Below, piece after piece: positions 7,717 through 15,550 of a stretch of DNA of 64,000 nt. A program made the translations under genes and the position numbers. Below the pieces are notes generated by a model. It saw only the letters and a program-made list of their open reading frames with translations, was not told the DNA's origin and did no database searches. The stretch lies in the NCBI GenBank assembly GCA_017614505.1, contig JAGABT010000007.1:62001-126000 (forward strand), written 5' to 3'. Each line of letters begins with the position of its first letter. The stretch's first letter is position 1. This DNA comes from Selenomonadaceae bacterium. GTDB taxonomy: Bacteria > Bacillota > Negativicutes > Selenomonadales > Selenomonadaceae.

Positions 7717-8292
7717 ATGCCGGTTATTAAAACTGAATTGAAGGGCGTTTTCATTATTGAGCCGCAGGTTTTCGGCGATTCGCGCGGCTGGTTCATGGAG
7801 AGCTGGTCTAAGGCGAAATTCGAGGCGGCGGGCTTGCATTATGATTTTGTTCAGGACAATCAGTCCTATTCGGCGCAGAAAGGAACTCTGCGCGGACTTC
7901 ATTACCAGCTGAATCCGATGGCGCAGGCGAAACTGGTACGCTGCACGCGCGGTGTACTGCTTGACGTGGCGGTTGACATTCGCCCAAATTCGCCGCAGTT
8001 CGCGAAATATGTCGCCGTCGAACTTTCCGCTGAAAACAAACGCCAGCTTATGATACCGCGCGGCTTCGCTCACGGCTTCATCACGCTTACCGACGACGTG
8101 GAAATTCAGTACAAGGCAGATAATTATTACGCGCCGCAGTGCGAAGGAAATATCCGCTGGGACGACCCGCAGATTGGTATCGACTGGAAAATTTCGCCAA
8201 CGATTCTGGCTGACAAGGACGCTAAGGCGCCGCTTCTCAAGGAACGCCTCGCCAACGGGCAGATTAATTTTATTTTCGACAAGGAGGACTGA
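7717..8292 (+). CDS. rfbC: dTDP-4-dehydrorhamnose 3,5-epimerase (RmlC)
   Basis: 191 residues from ATG 7717, with GAGGAGG upstream. It epimerises dTDP-4-keto-6-deoxyglucose at C3 and C5. The cupin core is visible: DSRGWFMESW, QDNQSYSAQKGTLRGLHYQ with the catalytic histidine, and IPRGFAHGF. Length is normal. No rfbD (final reductase) follows, so either it lies elsewhere or the keto sugar feeds another product. Confidence 0.95.
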   Translation: MPVIKTELKGVFIIEPQVFGDSRGWFMESWSKAKFEAAGLHYDFVQDNQSYSAQKGTLRGLHYQLNPMAQAKLVRCTRGVLLDVAVDIRPNSPQFAKYVAVELSAENKRQLMIPRGFAHGFITLTDDVEIQYKADNYYAPQCEGNIRWDDPQIGIDWKISPTILADKDAKAPLLKERLANGQINFIFDKED

Positions 8293-9318
8293 GTGCGCAT
8301 GAAAATTATTGTGACGGGCGGCGCGGGCTTTATCGGCGCCAATTTCGTCTACTACGAGCTGGCGAATCACCCCGACGATGAAATTATCTGCTACGACAAA
8401 CTCACCTACGCCGGCAATCTCGAAACGCTGAAATTCGCTGAAACCAATCCCCATTTCCAGTTCGTGTACGGCGATATTTCCAGCCGCGACGAAGTTTACA
8501 AGCTGTTTGAAATCGTGGCGCCGGATATTATCGTGAACTTCGCGGCGGAAAGTCACGTCGACCGCTCGATTGAAGACCCCGAACTTTTCCTGCGCACAAA
8601 CATTATCGGCACCAGCATTCTGCTCGACGCCTGCAAAAAGTACGGTATCAAGCGCTATCATCAGGTTTCTACCGACGAAGTTTACGGCGACCTGCCGCTC
8701 GACAGACCAGATTTATTTTTCACCGAGACCACGAATCTGCACACGTCCAGCCCGTACTCCGCCAGCAAAGCCAGCGCCGATTTGCTCGTTCAAGCCTACC
8801 AGCGCACCTACAAAATTCCCGCCACAATTTCGCGCTGCTCCAACAACTACGGTCCTTACCACTTCCCAGAAAAATTAATCCCGCTCATGATTATCAACGC
8901 GCTCCACGATAAAAATCTGCCCGTCTACGGCACCGGCGCCAACGTCCGCGACTGGCTCTACGTCGAAGACCACTGCGCCGCGATTGATTTGATTATCCGC
9001 AACGGCAAAGTCGGCGAAGTCTACAACATCGGCGGACACAACGAAAAAACTAATCTCGAAGTCGTCAAGACCATTTTGAAAATCCTCGGCAAGAGCGAAA
9101 GTCTGATTCAGTTCGTCACCGACAGGAAGGGGCACGACCAGCGCTACGCTATCGACCCCGCGAAAATTGAACGCGAACTCGGCTGGACACCCAAAACTAA
9201 ATTCGACGACGGCATTCAAAAAACTGTGGCGTGGTACCTCGAAAATCGCGCGTGGTGGGAAAAAATTATCAGCGGCGAATACCAGAACTACTACGCCAAA
9301 ATGTATGGCAACCGCTAA
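8293..9318 (+). CDS. rfbB: dTDP-glucose 4,6-dehydratase (RmlB)
   Basis: 341 residues. AAGGAGG lies inside the end of rfbC; GTG 8293 directly follows the rfbC stop, and ATG 8299 is an equally possible start. The Rossmann motif GGAGFIG binds NAD, STDEVYGDL carries the Thr/Asp/Glu triad, and YSASKASAD gives the YXXXK pair. The product dTDP-4-keto-6-deoxyglucose feeds RmlC or the aminotransferase four genes downstream. Its last 14 bases overlap cbiD. Confidence 0.95.
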   Translation: MRMKIIVTGGAGFIGANFVYYELANHPDDEIICYDKLTYAGNLETLKFAETNPHFQFVYGDISSRDEVYKLFEIVAPDIIVNFAAESHVDRSIEDPELFLRTNIIGTSILLDACKKYGIKRYHQVSTDEVYGDLPLDRPDLFFTETTNLHTSSPYSASKASADLLVQAYQRTYKIPATISRCSNNYGPYHFPEKLIPLMIINALHDKNLPVYGTGANVRDWLYVEDHCAAIDLIIRNGKVGEVYNIGGHNEKTNLEVVKTILKILGKSESLIQFVTDRKGHDQRYAIDPAKIERELGWTPKTKFDDGIQKTVAWYLENRAWWEKIISGEYQNYYAKMYGNR

Positions 9319-10369
9319 AAATCTGCGTGGCGGCTTCACGACTGGCGCGGCGGCTGCTGCTGGCGTCAAGGCGGCGCTGATTTATCTTTCTACCGGCGAA
9401 ACTCCCAGCGCTGTCGAACTTACCGCGCTTGACGGCACGCTCCTCAAAATTCCAATCGCCAGCGTCGAAAAAGTCAGCGGCGGCGTTCGCGTTGAAGTTG
9501 TCAAAAATTCCGGCGACGACCCAGACATTACCAACGGCGCCTCGATTTTCACCACGACCAAAGTTACCGGCGACGAAATTATTTTTCGCGCGGGGCTCGG
9601 CGTCGGCAGAATCACGAAGGCGGGCTTGCAGCTGCCGGTTGGCGAGCCTGCGATTAATCCTGGTCCGCGCCAGCTGATTAAAAATGTTGCGGCGGAATTT
9701 GGCGTTACCGGTCTGGACGTGGAAATTTCAATTCCGGCGGGCGTCGAACTCGCTAAAAAAACTTTGAACCCAATGCTCGGCGTCGAAGGCGGAATTTCGG
9801 TTATCGGTACGACCGGCGTCCTGCGCCCAATGTCCGAAGACGCGTTCAAAAATTCGCTCGTGCCGCAAATTGACGTTGCCAAAGCCGCCGGTTTCGACGA
9901 ACTGGTTTTTGTGCCAGGCAAAATCGGCGAGACTATCGCTGAGAGTTTGAACCTGCCTCGCGCGGCGATTGTTCAGACCAGCAATTTCATCGGCTTCATG
10001 CTGGAGGCGGCGGCTGAACGGAAAATTCCCAAAGTCATTTTGTGCGGGCATATCGGCAAGCTCGTCAAGGTTGCGGCTGGAATTTTCCACACGCACAACC
10101 GCATTGCTGACGCGCGGCTTGAAACTCTGGCGGCTTACGCGGCGGCGGAAGGTTTGAGCGCCGTCGAAGTTCAAAAAATTTTGGACGCCAATACCGCTGA
10201 AGACGCCACGAAAATTATTGCCGCTAATCATCTGGAAAAGGTTTACGACAAAATTGCGGCGCGGGCGAGTTTTCGCGCTGAACGCTACGTTTACGGCGCG
10301 CTGAAGGTCAGCACGATTCTGGCGGACTACGCCGGAAATATTCTGGGGACTGATTGGGTTGGAAAATAA
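9305..10369 (+). CDS. cbiD: Cobalt-precorrin-5B C1-methyltransferase CbiD
   Basis: 354 residues from ATG 9305, which overlaps the end of rfbB by 14 bases; there is no clear ribosome binding site, so translation is probably coupled. Family signatures are LRGGFTTGAAAAAGVKAAL at the N-terminus, INPGPRQLI, and GHIGKLVKVAAGIFHTHN. It methylates the corrin ring at C1 in the anaerobic cobalamin route. It is followed by cbiE and cbiT, and the three overlap in sequence. Finding these genes inside a dTDP-sugar operon is odd; no B12 riboswitch is visible upstream. Confidence 0.94.
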   Translation: MATAKNLRGGFTTGAAAAAGVKAALIYLSTGETPSAVELTALDGTLLKIPIASVEKVSGGVRVEVVKNSGDDPDITNGASIFTTTKVTGDEIIFRAGLGVGRITKAGLQLPVGEPAINPGPRQLIKNVAAEFGVTGLDVEISIPAGVELAKKTLNPMLGVEGGISVIGTTGVLRPMSEDAFKNSLVPQIDVAKAAGFDELVFVPGKIGETIAESLNLPRAAIVQTSNFIGFMLEAAAERKIPKVILCGHIGKLVKVAAGIFHTHNRIADARLETLAAYAAAEGLSAVEVQKILDANTAEDATKIIAANHLEKVYDKIAARASFRAERYVYGALKVSTILADYAGNILGTDWVGK

Positions 10370-10988
10370 AATCATAGTGGCGGGAATCGGACCAGGCGCC
10401 GAATCGTTCATAACTCCGGCGGCGCTTGAGAAAATCCGCGCGGCAAAATTTCTGGTCGGCGGACGGCGCGCGATTGCTCAGTTTTCAGCGTCAGCTCAGG
10501 AAACCTGCGTGATAACGCGGGACTTGAACGCAGCGATAAATTTCATACGCGAAAAAATTTCCTGCGCGGAAGTCGTGGTCATGGTCAGCGGCGACCCAGG
10601 TTACTACTCGCTGCTGGACTTGTTGCGGAAACATTTTCCGCCGGCGCAAATCGAAGTTATCCCGTCAATCAGCGCGATGCAGTTAGCCTTCGCCAGATTA
10701 TCGCTGCCGTGGCATTCGGCAACGCTGCTGAGCTTTCACGGGCGGCGACCAGATAACTCAGATTTAAAATTCGCGCAGGGAAAAATTCTGGGCTTGCTTA
10801 CCGACGCCGAGTTCAATTCCAAAACTGTCGCGCAGATTTTGCTGGAGAACGGCTGGGTGGAAAATTCTAATTTAGCGATATGCGCGCGGCTTTCCTATGC
10901 AGACGAAAAAATTATCAGAACAGATTTAGCGGCGGCGGCAAATTCCGAGCCGGTTAAACATTGCATTTTAATTGTGGGGGATTTTTGA
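10359..10988 (+). CDS. cbiE: Cobalt-precorrin-7 (C5)-methyltransferase CbiE
   Basis: 209 residues from TTG 10359, overlapping cbiD by 11 bases. The tetrapyrrole methylase pattern is present: VAGIGPGAESFIT at the N-terminus, VVVMVSGDPGYYSLL for SAM binding, and VIPSISAMQLAFARL. It methylates C5 of the corrin ring; with CbiT it corresponds to the fused CobL of aerobic organisms. Confidence 0.92.
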   Translation: MENKIIVAGIGPGAESFITPAALEKIRAAKFLVGGRRAIAQFSASAQETCVITRDLNAAINFIREKISCAEVVVMVSGDPGYYSLLDLLRKHFPPAQIEVIPSISAMQLAFARLSLPWHSATLLSFHGRRPDNSDLKFAQGKILGLLTDAEFNSKTVAQILLENGWVENSNLAICARLSYADEKIIRTDLAAAANSEPVKHCILIVGDF

Positions 10989-11638
10989 TGATTGGCATTG
11001 ACGACGAAAAATTTCTGCGCGGCAAGGTTCCAATGACTAAGCGCGAAATTCGCATTCTGACGCTTGTCAACGCGCAAATCGGGGCGGAAGATTTAATCGT
11101 GGACGTTGGCGCTGGCACCGGCTCCATTTCGATTGAGGCGGCGAAACTGGCGGTCGGCGGACACGTCTACGCCATCGAAAAAGAATCCGACGCTATAGCT
11201 CTTATCCGGCAGAACGCCGAGAAATTCAACGTCAAAAATCTCACGATTATCGAGGCTACGGCGCCCGAAGGCTTTGAAAATATTCCGCCGCTCGACGTTG
11301 CGATTATCGGCGGCAACGGCGGCTGGCTCATGGATATTCTGAACGCCGTCGACGAAAAGCTAAAAATCGGCGGGCGAATCGTGCTGAATTTCATTACAGT
11401 TCAATCGCTGGCGAACTGCCTCGGCTGGCTCAAAGCTCACAGCAATTACCGCTACGACGCAATTCAGGTGCAGATTAACCGCCTGCATAACGTCGGATTC
11501 AAGGATATGTCGAAGGCGCTCAACCCCGTGCATATCGTCACTGCAAAAAAAATTCAAAGCGCGCAGGCGGCTAAGGTTATCAGCCTCGCCGAAATGAAAT
11601 CCCGAATCGTCAGCAAGGGAGGTTTAAACCGTGCTTGA
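10988..11638 (+). CDS. cbiT: Cobalt-precorrin-6B C15-methyltransferase (decarboxylating) CbiT
   Basis: 216 residues. ATG 10988 overlaps the cbiE stop (TGATG) and follows GTGGGGG. The class I methyltransferase fold is shown by VDVGAGTGSISIEAA (SAM loop), YAIEKESDA and AIIGGNGGWLMDIL. It methylates C15 and removes the acetate carboxylate in corrin synthesis. The C-terminal 30 or so residues form a basic tail. The last bases overlap the downstream aminotransferase. Confidence 0.93.
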   Translation: MIGIDDEKFLRGKVPMTKREIRILTLVNAQIGAEDLIVDVGAGTGSISIEAAKLAVGGHVYAIEKESDAIALIRQNAEKFNVKNLTIIEATAPEGFENIPPLDVAIIGGNGGWLMDILNAVDEKLKIGGRIVLNFITVQSLANCLGWLKAHSNYRYDAIQVQINRLHNVGFKDMSKALNPVHIVTAKKIQSAQAAKVISLAEMKSRIVSKGGLNRA

Positions 11639-12761
11639 ACCGTTCCGCGAAAGAATCTACGTGACGCGACCGGTCTTGCCGACGCTCGAAGAAGTCACGT
11701 CGAAACTGCGCGACATCTGGGATTCGAAGTGGCTGACGAACAACGGACCGCAGCACTCGATGCTTGAACTGGAGCTGGCGGAATTTCTGAAGGTGCCGTA
11801 CCTGTCGCTGTTCAACAACGGCACAATCGCGCTGATGGTTGCCTGCCAGAGTTTACGGCTCAGCGGGGAAGTTATAACTACGCCGTTCACCTTCGCCGCC
11901 ACGCCGCACGTTTTGAGCTGGAATAATATCACGCCGATTTTCTGCGACGTTGACGCCGAGACCATGAATCTTGACGCGGAAAAAGTTGAGTCGATGATAA
12001 CGCCGCACACGACTGGGATTTTGGCGGTACACGTTTTCGGGACGCCCTGCGACGTGGAAAAGCTTCAGGAAGTCGCTGACCGTTACGGCTTGAAAATTAT
12101 TTACGACGCGGCTCACGCATTCGGCGTTGAACTCGACGGGCGCGGGATTGGAAACTTCGGCGATATTTCCATGTTCAGTTTCCACGCCACGAAACTTTAT
12201 CACACGCTCGAAGGCGGCGCGCTCGTTCACGGCGACAAGAATCTCAAGCCGCGTATCGACCTGCTGAAGAATTTCGGTATCAAAAACGAAGACGAAGTTG
12301 TCATGCCTGGAATTAACGGCAAGCTCGACGAAATTCGCGCGGCGATTGGCAGGATTATGCTTGGCTACGTCGAAGGCGAACGGCTCAAGCGCAGGCAGAT
12401 TTACGAAATTTATGAAGAGGAACTCGGCGGCGTCGCTGGAATTACGCTTATGCCGGAAGTTTCCGCCGACGTCAAGCTGAACTATCAGTACTACGTGATT
12501 CGCATTGACGAAAAAGTTTTCGGGCGTTCGCGCGACGAAGTTTACGACGCGTTGCGGGACTACAACATTTTCTCGCGGAAATATTTTCACCCGCTGTGCA
12601 GTGAGTACACGTGCTACCGCCAGCTAAGTTCTTCGCGGGTTGAGAATCTGCCAGTTGCTAACCAAATCGCGCGGCAAGTTTTGAGCCTGCCGAACTACGG
12701 GGAACTTGCGCTCGACGACGTAAGGAAAATCTGCGCGATTTTAAAATCTTTTGGCAAGTAG
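11631..12761 (+). CDS. DegT/DnrJ/EryC1/StrS-family PLP sugar aminotransferase
   Basis: 376 residues from GTG 11631, with AAGGGAGG upstream and an 8-base overlap with cbiT. The family transaminates keto-sugar nucleotides. Conserved elements are NNGPQHSMLE, NNGTIAL, YDAAHAFG and FSFHATKLYHTLEGG, in which Lys188 is the likely PLP lysine. With rfbA/rfbB upstream, a dTDP-3- or 4-amino-6-deoxy sugar is a plausible product (FdtB- or VioA-like). The amine position cannot be told from sequence alone. No acetyltransferase follows. Confidence 0.88.
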   Translation: MLEPFRERIYVTRPVLPTLEEVTSKLRDIWDSKWLTNNGPQHSMLELELAEFLKVPYLSLFNNGTIALMVACQSLRLSGEVITTPFTFAATPHVLSWNNITPIFCDVDAETMNLDAEKVESMITPHTTGILAVHVFGTPCDVEKLQEVADRYGLKIIYDAAHAFGVELDGRGIGNFGDISMFSFHATKLYHTLEGGALVHGDKNLKPRIDLLKNFGIKNEDEVVMPGINGKLDEIRAAIGRIMLGYVEGERLKRRQIYEIYEEELGGVAGITLMPEVSADVKLNYQYYVIRIDEKVFGRSRDEVYDALRDYNIFSRKYFHPLCSEYTCYRQLSSSRVENLPVANQIARQVLSLPNYGELALDDVRKICAILKSFGK

Positions 12762-12772
12762 GAGGAATTATC

Positions 12773-13402
12773 TTGAAACAGTTTATCATCGCCGCCGCGC
12801 TTTTTCTGCTGACGAACGTTGCCAGCGCCGCGCAAATCGATTCGGCGGACTACCTCGGCGACCCAAGATTCAACTATCCCGTGGTAGTTACCGACAGCCC
12901 CATCGCCGACGCCAGAATTAACAGCGTCATTCGCGCGGAAGTTCAGCGGTTCGTTGAAGCGGTCGAGAAGCAGGCGCAGGAAAACGATATGCAGATTGGC
13001 GACATCAGCGTAGATTTTAAAATTCCCTGCAATCATAACGGCGGGATTCTGAGCGTCCTGCTGACGGAATATATCTACTACGAAAAGGCGGCGCACCCCT
13101 CGACAATCGTCCGCGCGCTGAATTTCAATTCCTATTCGGGCGTTAGGCTTACCGCCGACAGTTTGAGCGAAATTGGCTCTCCAGATAATGGCGAGCCGAG
13201 ATATACGCCGAAAAATGTCACGCGCAAGTTGCGGGAGCACGTCAGAAAAAATAATCTGTTCCTCTACGACGACTTCACCGAGCTGGAACAACTGCCGGAG
13301 GATTTCTACTTTGACGATGAGCTCAACGTGATTTTCATTTTCCAGCAGTACGAAGTTGCGCCCTACGCCATCGGGATTATTCAGGTGAACGCCGGCAAAT
13401 AA
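12773..13402 (+). CDS. Exported DUF3298/RsiV-like protein
   Basis: 209 residues from TTG 12773 behind TAGGAGGAATTATC. A signal peptide (about residues 1-20, ending ASAA-Q) is followed by a domain with the PdaC/RsiV pattern: a stretch on expression of a conserved tyrosine-rich strand (SVLLTEYIYYEKAAHP), the NFNSYSGVRLTADSL segment, and a C-terminal strand ending PYAIGIIQV. DUF3298 domains occur in lysozyme-binding or wall-associated exported proteins. It ends the sugar/cobalamin run. The exact function is unknown. Confidence 0.7.
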   Translation: MKQFIIAAALFLLTNVASAAQIDSADYLGDPRFNYPVVVTDSPIADARINSVIRAEVQRFVEAVEKQAQENDMQIGDISVDFKIPCNHNGGILSVLLTEYIYYEKAAHPSTIVRALNFNSYSGVRLTADSLSEIGSPDNGEPRYTPKNVTRKLREHVRKNNLFLYDDFTELEQLPEDFYFDDELNVIFIFQQYEVAPYAIGIIQVNAGK

Positions 13403-13417
13403 TTTTTTCAGCAGCAC

Positions 13418-13446
13418 TTAATATTTTTCCGAATCCGGCGTATAAT
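13418..13446 (+). promoter_or_regulatory. Promoter of the double-glycine peptide pair
   Basis: TTAATA (13418-13423) and TATAAT (13441-13446) are 17 bases apart, 30 bases before ATG 13476. The stretch GCACTTAATA recurs as GCGCTTAATA before the second gene, but without a -10 box there. Confidence 0.65.
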
Positions 13447-13475
13447 GTGCAGAAAAAAGAAAGGAAGTTTTAAAA

Positions 13476-13823
13476 ATGGCAGACAAAGAAATTATGAAAG
13501 ACACTGAACTCGATGAAGTAGTTGGCGGCAGCGGGATTGAAACCATGGCGCTTATGAACCGCCTGCAGGTCGCGGGACTTGCGAAGTTCCATACGCCGCT
13601 GGTTGCGGGGCACGAGGAAGCCGCCGCCGCTGAACTCCAATCCTATCTCTCCGGCTTGAAAGATTCTCAAGGCAACAATGTTTTCGATAACCCGCAGATT
13701 TATGGAGACGGTCGCGCTAATGACTACTTTAGGGGCATGGTTTTTACCGTTACGTGTTCAACCGACACAAGAAGTGACGCTGACAAGGTTATCGATATGA
13801 TTAAATACGCGATGGGCAGATAA
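13476..13823 (+). CDS. Small protein with double-glycine (bacteriocin-type) leader, paralogue 1
   Basis: 115 residues from ATG 13476 with AAAGGAAG upstream. The first 18 residues (MADKEIMKDTELDEVVGG) look like a double-glycine leader: charged, with Leu, Val and Val at conserved spacings before GG. The remaining 97 residues are not hydrophobic and have a single Cys, so a classical pore-forming bacteriocin is not evident. Such leaders direct export by ABC transporters with C39 domains. The gene is followed by a second gene of the same design, with the same 16-base stretch GAAAGGAAGTTTTAAA before its start. No known family is recognised for the body. Confidence 0.75.
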   Translation: MADKEIMKDTELDEVVGGSGIETMALMNRLQVAGLAKFHTPLVAGHEEAAAAELQSYLSGLKDSQGNNVFDNPQIYGDGRANDYFRGMVFTVTCSTDTRSDADKVIDMIKYAMGR

Positions 13824-13874
13824 AAATTTTCCGGCGGCGCTTAATAGAACAAAATTTGAAAGGAAGTTTTAAAC

Positions 13875-14192
13875 ATGGCAGAAGAAATTAAAAACAACGA
13901 AATTCTCAAAGACGAGCAGCTCGAACAGGTTGCGGGCGGCTACGCTATCGAAATCGAAAATGACATAAACCGCCTCAAATTTCTCGGCGTGCTCCCTCCA
14001 AACACCAGCAGCGACGCTCTTGTCAGCGAGCAACTCCTTAAAGACACCCTCTACAGACGCTACAAGATAGACGTTGAAACCAGTTTCGCCAACCGCAACG
14101 AGTACAGATACTGCATAGACGGCAGATACTACGACCGCAAAACAGTCTGGCGTTTTATCTGCGACCGCGAAGGCAGATCCTATTTCGAATAA
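13875..14192 (+). CDS. Small protein with double-glycine (bacteriocin-type) leader, paralogue 2
   Basis: 105 residues from ATG 13875. The leader MAEEIKNNEILKDEQLEQVAGG ends in GG after the typical (E)QLEQVAGG. The 83-residue body is rich in Arg, Tyr and Asp, has two Cys (about residues 79 and 95), and contains YRYCIDGRYYDRKTVWRF. It shares the opening pattern IE-(I/T)-x(4)-INRL or IETMALMNRL with paralogue 1, so the two are diverged duplicates. It ends in a strong terminator. Secretion through the CLD-type transporters at 21504 and 24919 is possible but unproven. Confidence 0.75.
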   Translation: MAEEIKNNEILKDEQLEQVAGGYAIEIENDINRLKFLGVLPPNTSSDALVSEQLLKDTLYRRYKIDVETSFANRNEYRYCIDGRYYDRKTVWRFICDREGRSYFE

Positions 14193-14210
14193 TAAAATCA
14201 AATCACTGCC

Positions 14211-14243
14211 AGCTCCGCCAAAACCGGCGGGGCTATTTTTTTT
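14211..14243 (+). terminator. Rho-independent terminator after the peptide pair
   Basis: AGCTCCGCC pairs with GGCGGGGCT around AAAACC, followed by A and eight T. Confidence 0.9.
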
Positions 14244-14248
14244 GCCAA

Positions 14249-14270
14249 TAAAAAAAGCGCCGAAGCGCTC
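14249..14270 (-). terminator. Rho-independent terminator of the trpD/Sel1/NlpC operon
   Basis: On the minus strand AGCGC-TTCG-GCGCT is followed by seven T. It lies back to back with the plus-strand terminator, separating the convergent units. Confidence 0.88.
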
Positions 14271-14279
14271 AAGTTGAAT

Positions 14280-15527
14280 TTATTTCGCAAAGGCAATTCC
14301 AGTCAAATCGTCAATCGTCGGGTTGACGTTGCCGACGTAGCTCAAATCCGAGACGAGAACTTTCCGCACGTAAATTTTGTAGTCGCCGCTGATATAACTG
14401 CTCGCCGCGTGAATTATAATCGGCGTGCCGTTATCGTCGTCGCCCAGCCTGAGCATGACGTGACCTGGCTTGAAGAGCAGTGCGCCAACTGGACTGCGCC
14501 GGACAATATCCAGACGCTCCTCGTGAGTTACGTCGTTGAACACGGCGAAAATCGGCATGGCGCCTTCCTGCCTATTGGCGTCGCGCGGAATTTCCAGACC
14601 CATACTGCGATACACGTCCTCCACGAACGCCGAGCAGTCAACGCTGTTATTCAGCCCGCCCCAGCCGTACACGTCGCCGAGGAAATTGAAACTCTGGCGG
14701 ATAAAATTGTTGGTGGTGCAGTCAAGGAATCCGAGATTCAGCCGCTCATCTTTGTAAAGCCCCAGCGGAATTTCGCGCAGAGTGCCATTGACGCTCATGG
14801 GAATGCGCACAATCCAGAAATCTTCATCGCTGGACGCGGTATTATCCAGCGGAATTTTGGCGCCCATCTGGAAAAGAATACGCCTGTCGTCAAGGTCGAA
14901 GTAAATTTTATTGCCGGTGACTACCAGAAAATCCTTCGGGCGGACGTAATTCAGCCAGGTCTTGCGGTCGGTGAAGGCGACGGAATTTCTGTCAATCCAG
15001 CCGAAATAGTTGCGCGTCTGCGCGAAAATGTAAGCGCCGTCGTCACTTTCCCAGAGTACGGCAACAGCCTCGGCAGGGTCAAGCGCGGTGCCCTGAAGTG
15101 CGTCGTAGCGGTCGCCGGTAGGAGGTTCCGGCAGAAGGCGGACGTTAGTGCGCTCAACCGTCACGGCGTAGAGAACTTCCACGGCTCCGGAAATTGCGTC
15201 AAGGTTGCGCTTAGCCATGAGTTCGGGGCTGGCGCTGACGTGAACATCATCAGTCAGCTGGTTGATTCTGGCAGTCAAATCGGCGGCGGAAATTTTTCTG
15301 GGATAATTTTCAAGGTCGGCGCCGTAAGAGTCGCGCCCGCGAATGAACTCGTTGAACCTTTCCACGGCGCGGGCGTCAAGGAGAATTTTATCGCCGTCAA
15401 TCGTACGGCTCAGCCAGTATTCAGGCGTAGCGCGCTTGTCCAGAATTTCAATCGGCGAGGCGTGCGAAGTGCCAGCAAAGATAAAAAAAATCGCCGCTGT
15501 TATGGCAAAAAAAACATTCAGCTGCAA
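14280..15527 (-). CDS. Exported NlpC/P60-family cell-wall peptidase with SH3-like domains
   Basis: 415 residues from TTG 15527, with AAGGTGA upstream. A signal peptide (about 1-23, SHA-S) is followed by a helical region, two SH3-like wall-binding segments (about 115-270, with NVRLLPEPP and YFGWIDRNSVAF) and a C-terminal NlpC/P60 domain. The catalytic Cys lies in NSVDCSAFVEDVYRSMG and the His in FKPGHVMLRLG; a second His (IIIHAASS) completes the triad. It probably cleaves D-Glu-diamino-acid bonds in peptidoglycan stems outside the membrane. It is the last gene of the operon that starts with trpD. Confidence 0.9.
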   Translation of the reverse strand: MQLNVFFAITAAIFFIFAGTSHASPIEILDKRATPEYWLSRTIDGDKILLDARAVERFNEFIRGRDSYGADLENYPRKISAADLTARINQLTDDVHVSASPELMAKRNLDAISGAVEVLYAVTVERTNVRLLPEPPTGDRYDALQGTALDPAEAVAVLWESDDGAYIFAQTRNYFGWIDRNSVAFTDRKTWLNYVRPKDFLVVTGNKIYFDLDDRRILFQMGAKIPLDNTASSDEDFWIVRIPMSVNGTLREIPLGLYKDERLNLGFLDCTTNNFIRQSFNFLGDVYGWGGLNNSVDCSAFVEDVYRSMGLEIPRDANRQEGAMPIFAVFNDVTHEERLDIVRRSPVGALLFKPGHVMLRLGDDDNGTPIIIHAASSYISGDYKIYVRKVLVSDLSYVGNVNPTIDDLTGIAFAK

Positions 15528-15550
15528 AATAAAATCACCTTCCTGGAAAA

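Noticed and set aside
9200..9310. Cobalamin riboswitch before cbiD
   Set aside because: The upstream sequence is rfbB coding DNA with no B12-box features.
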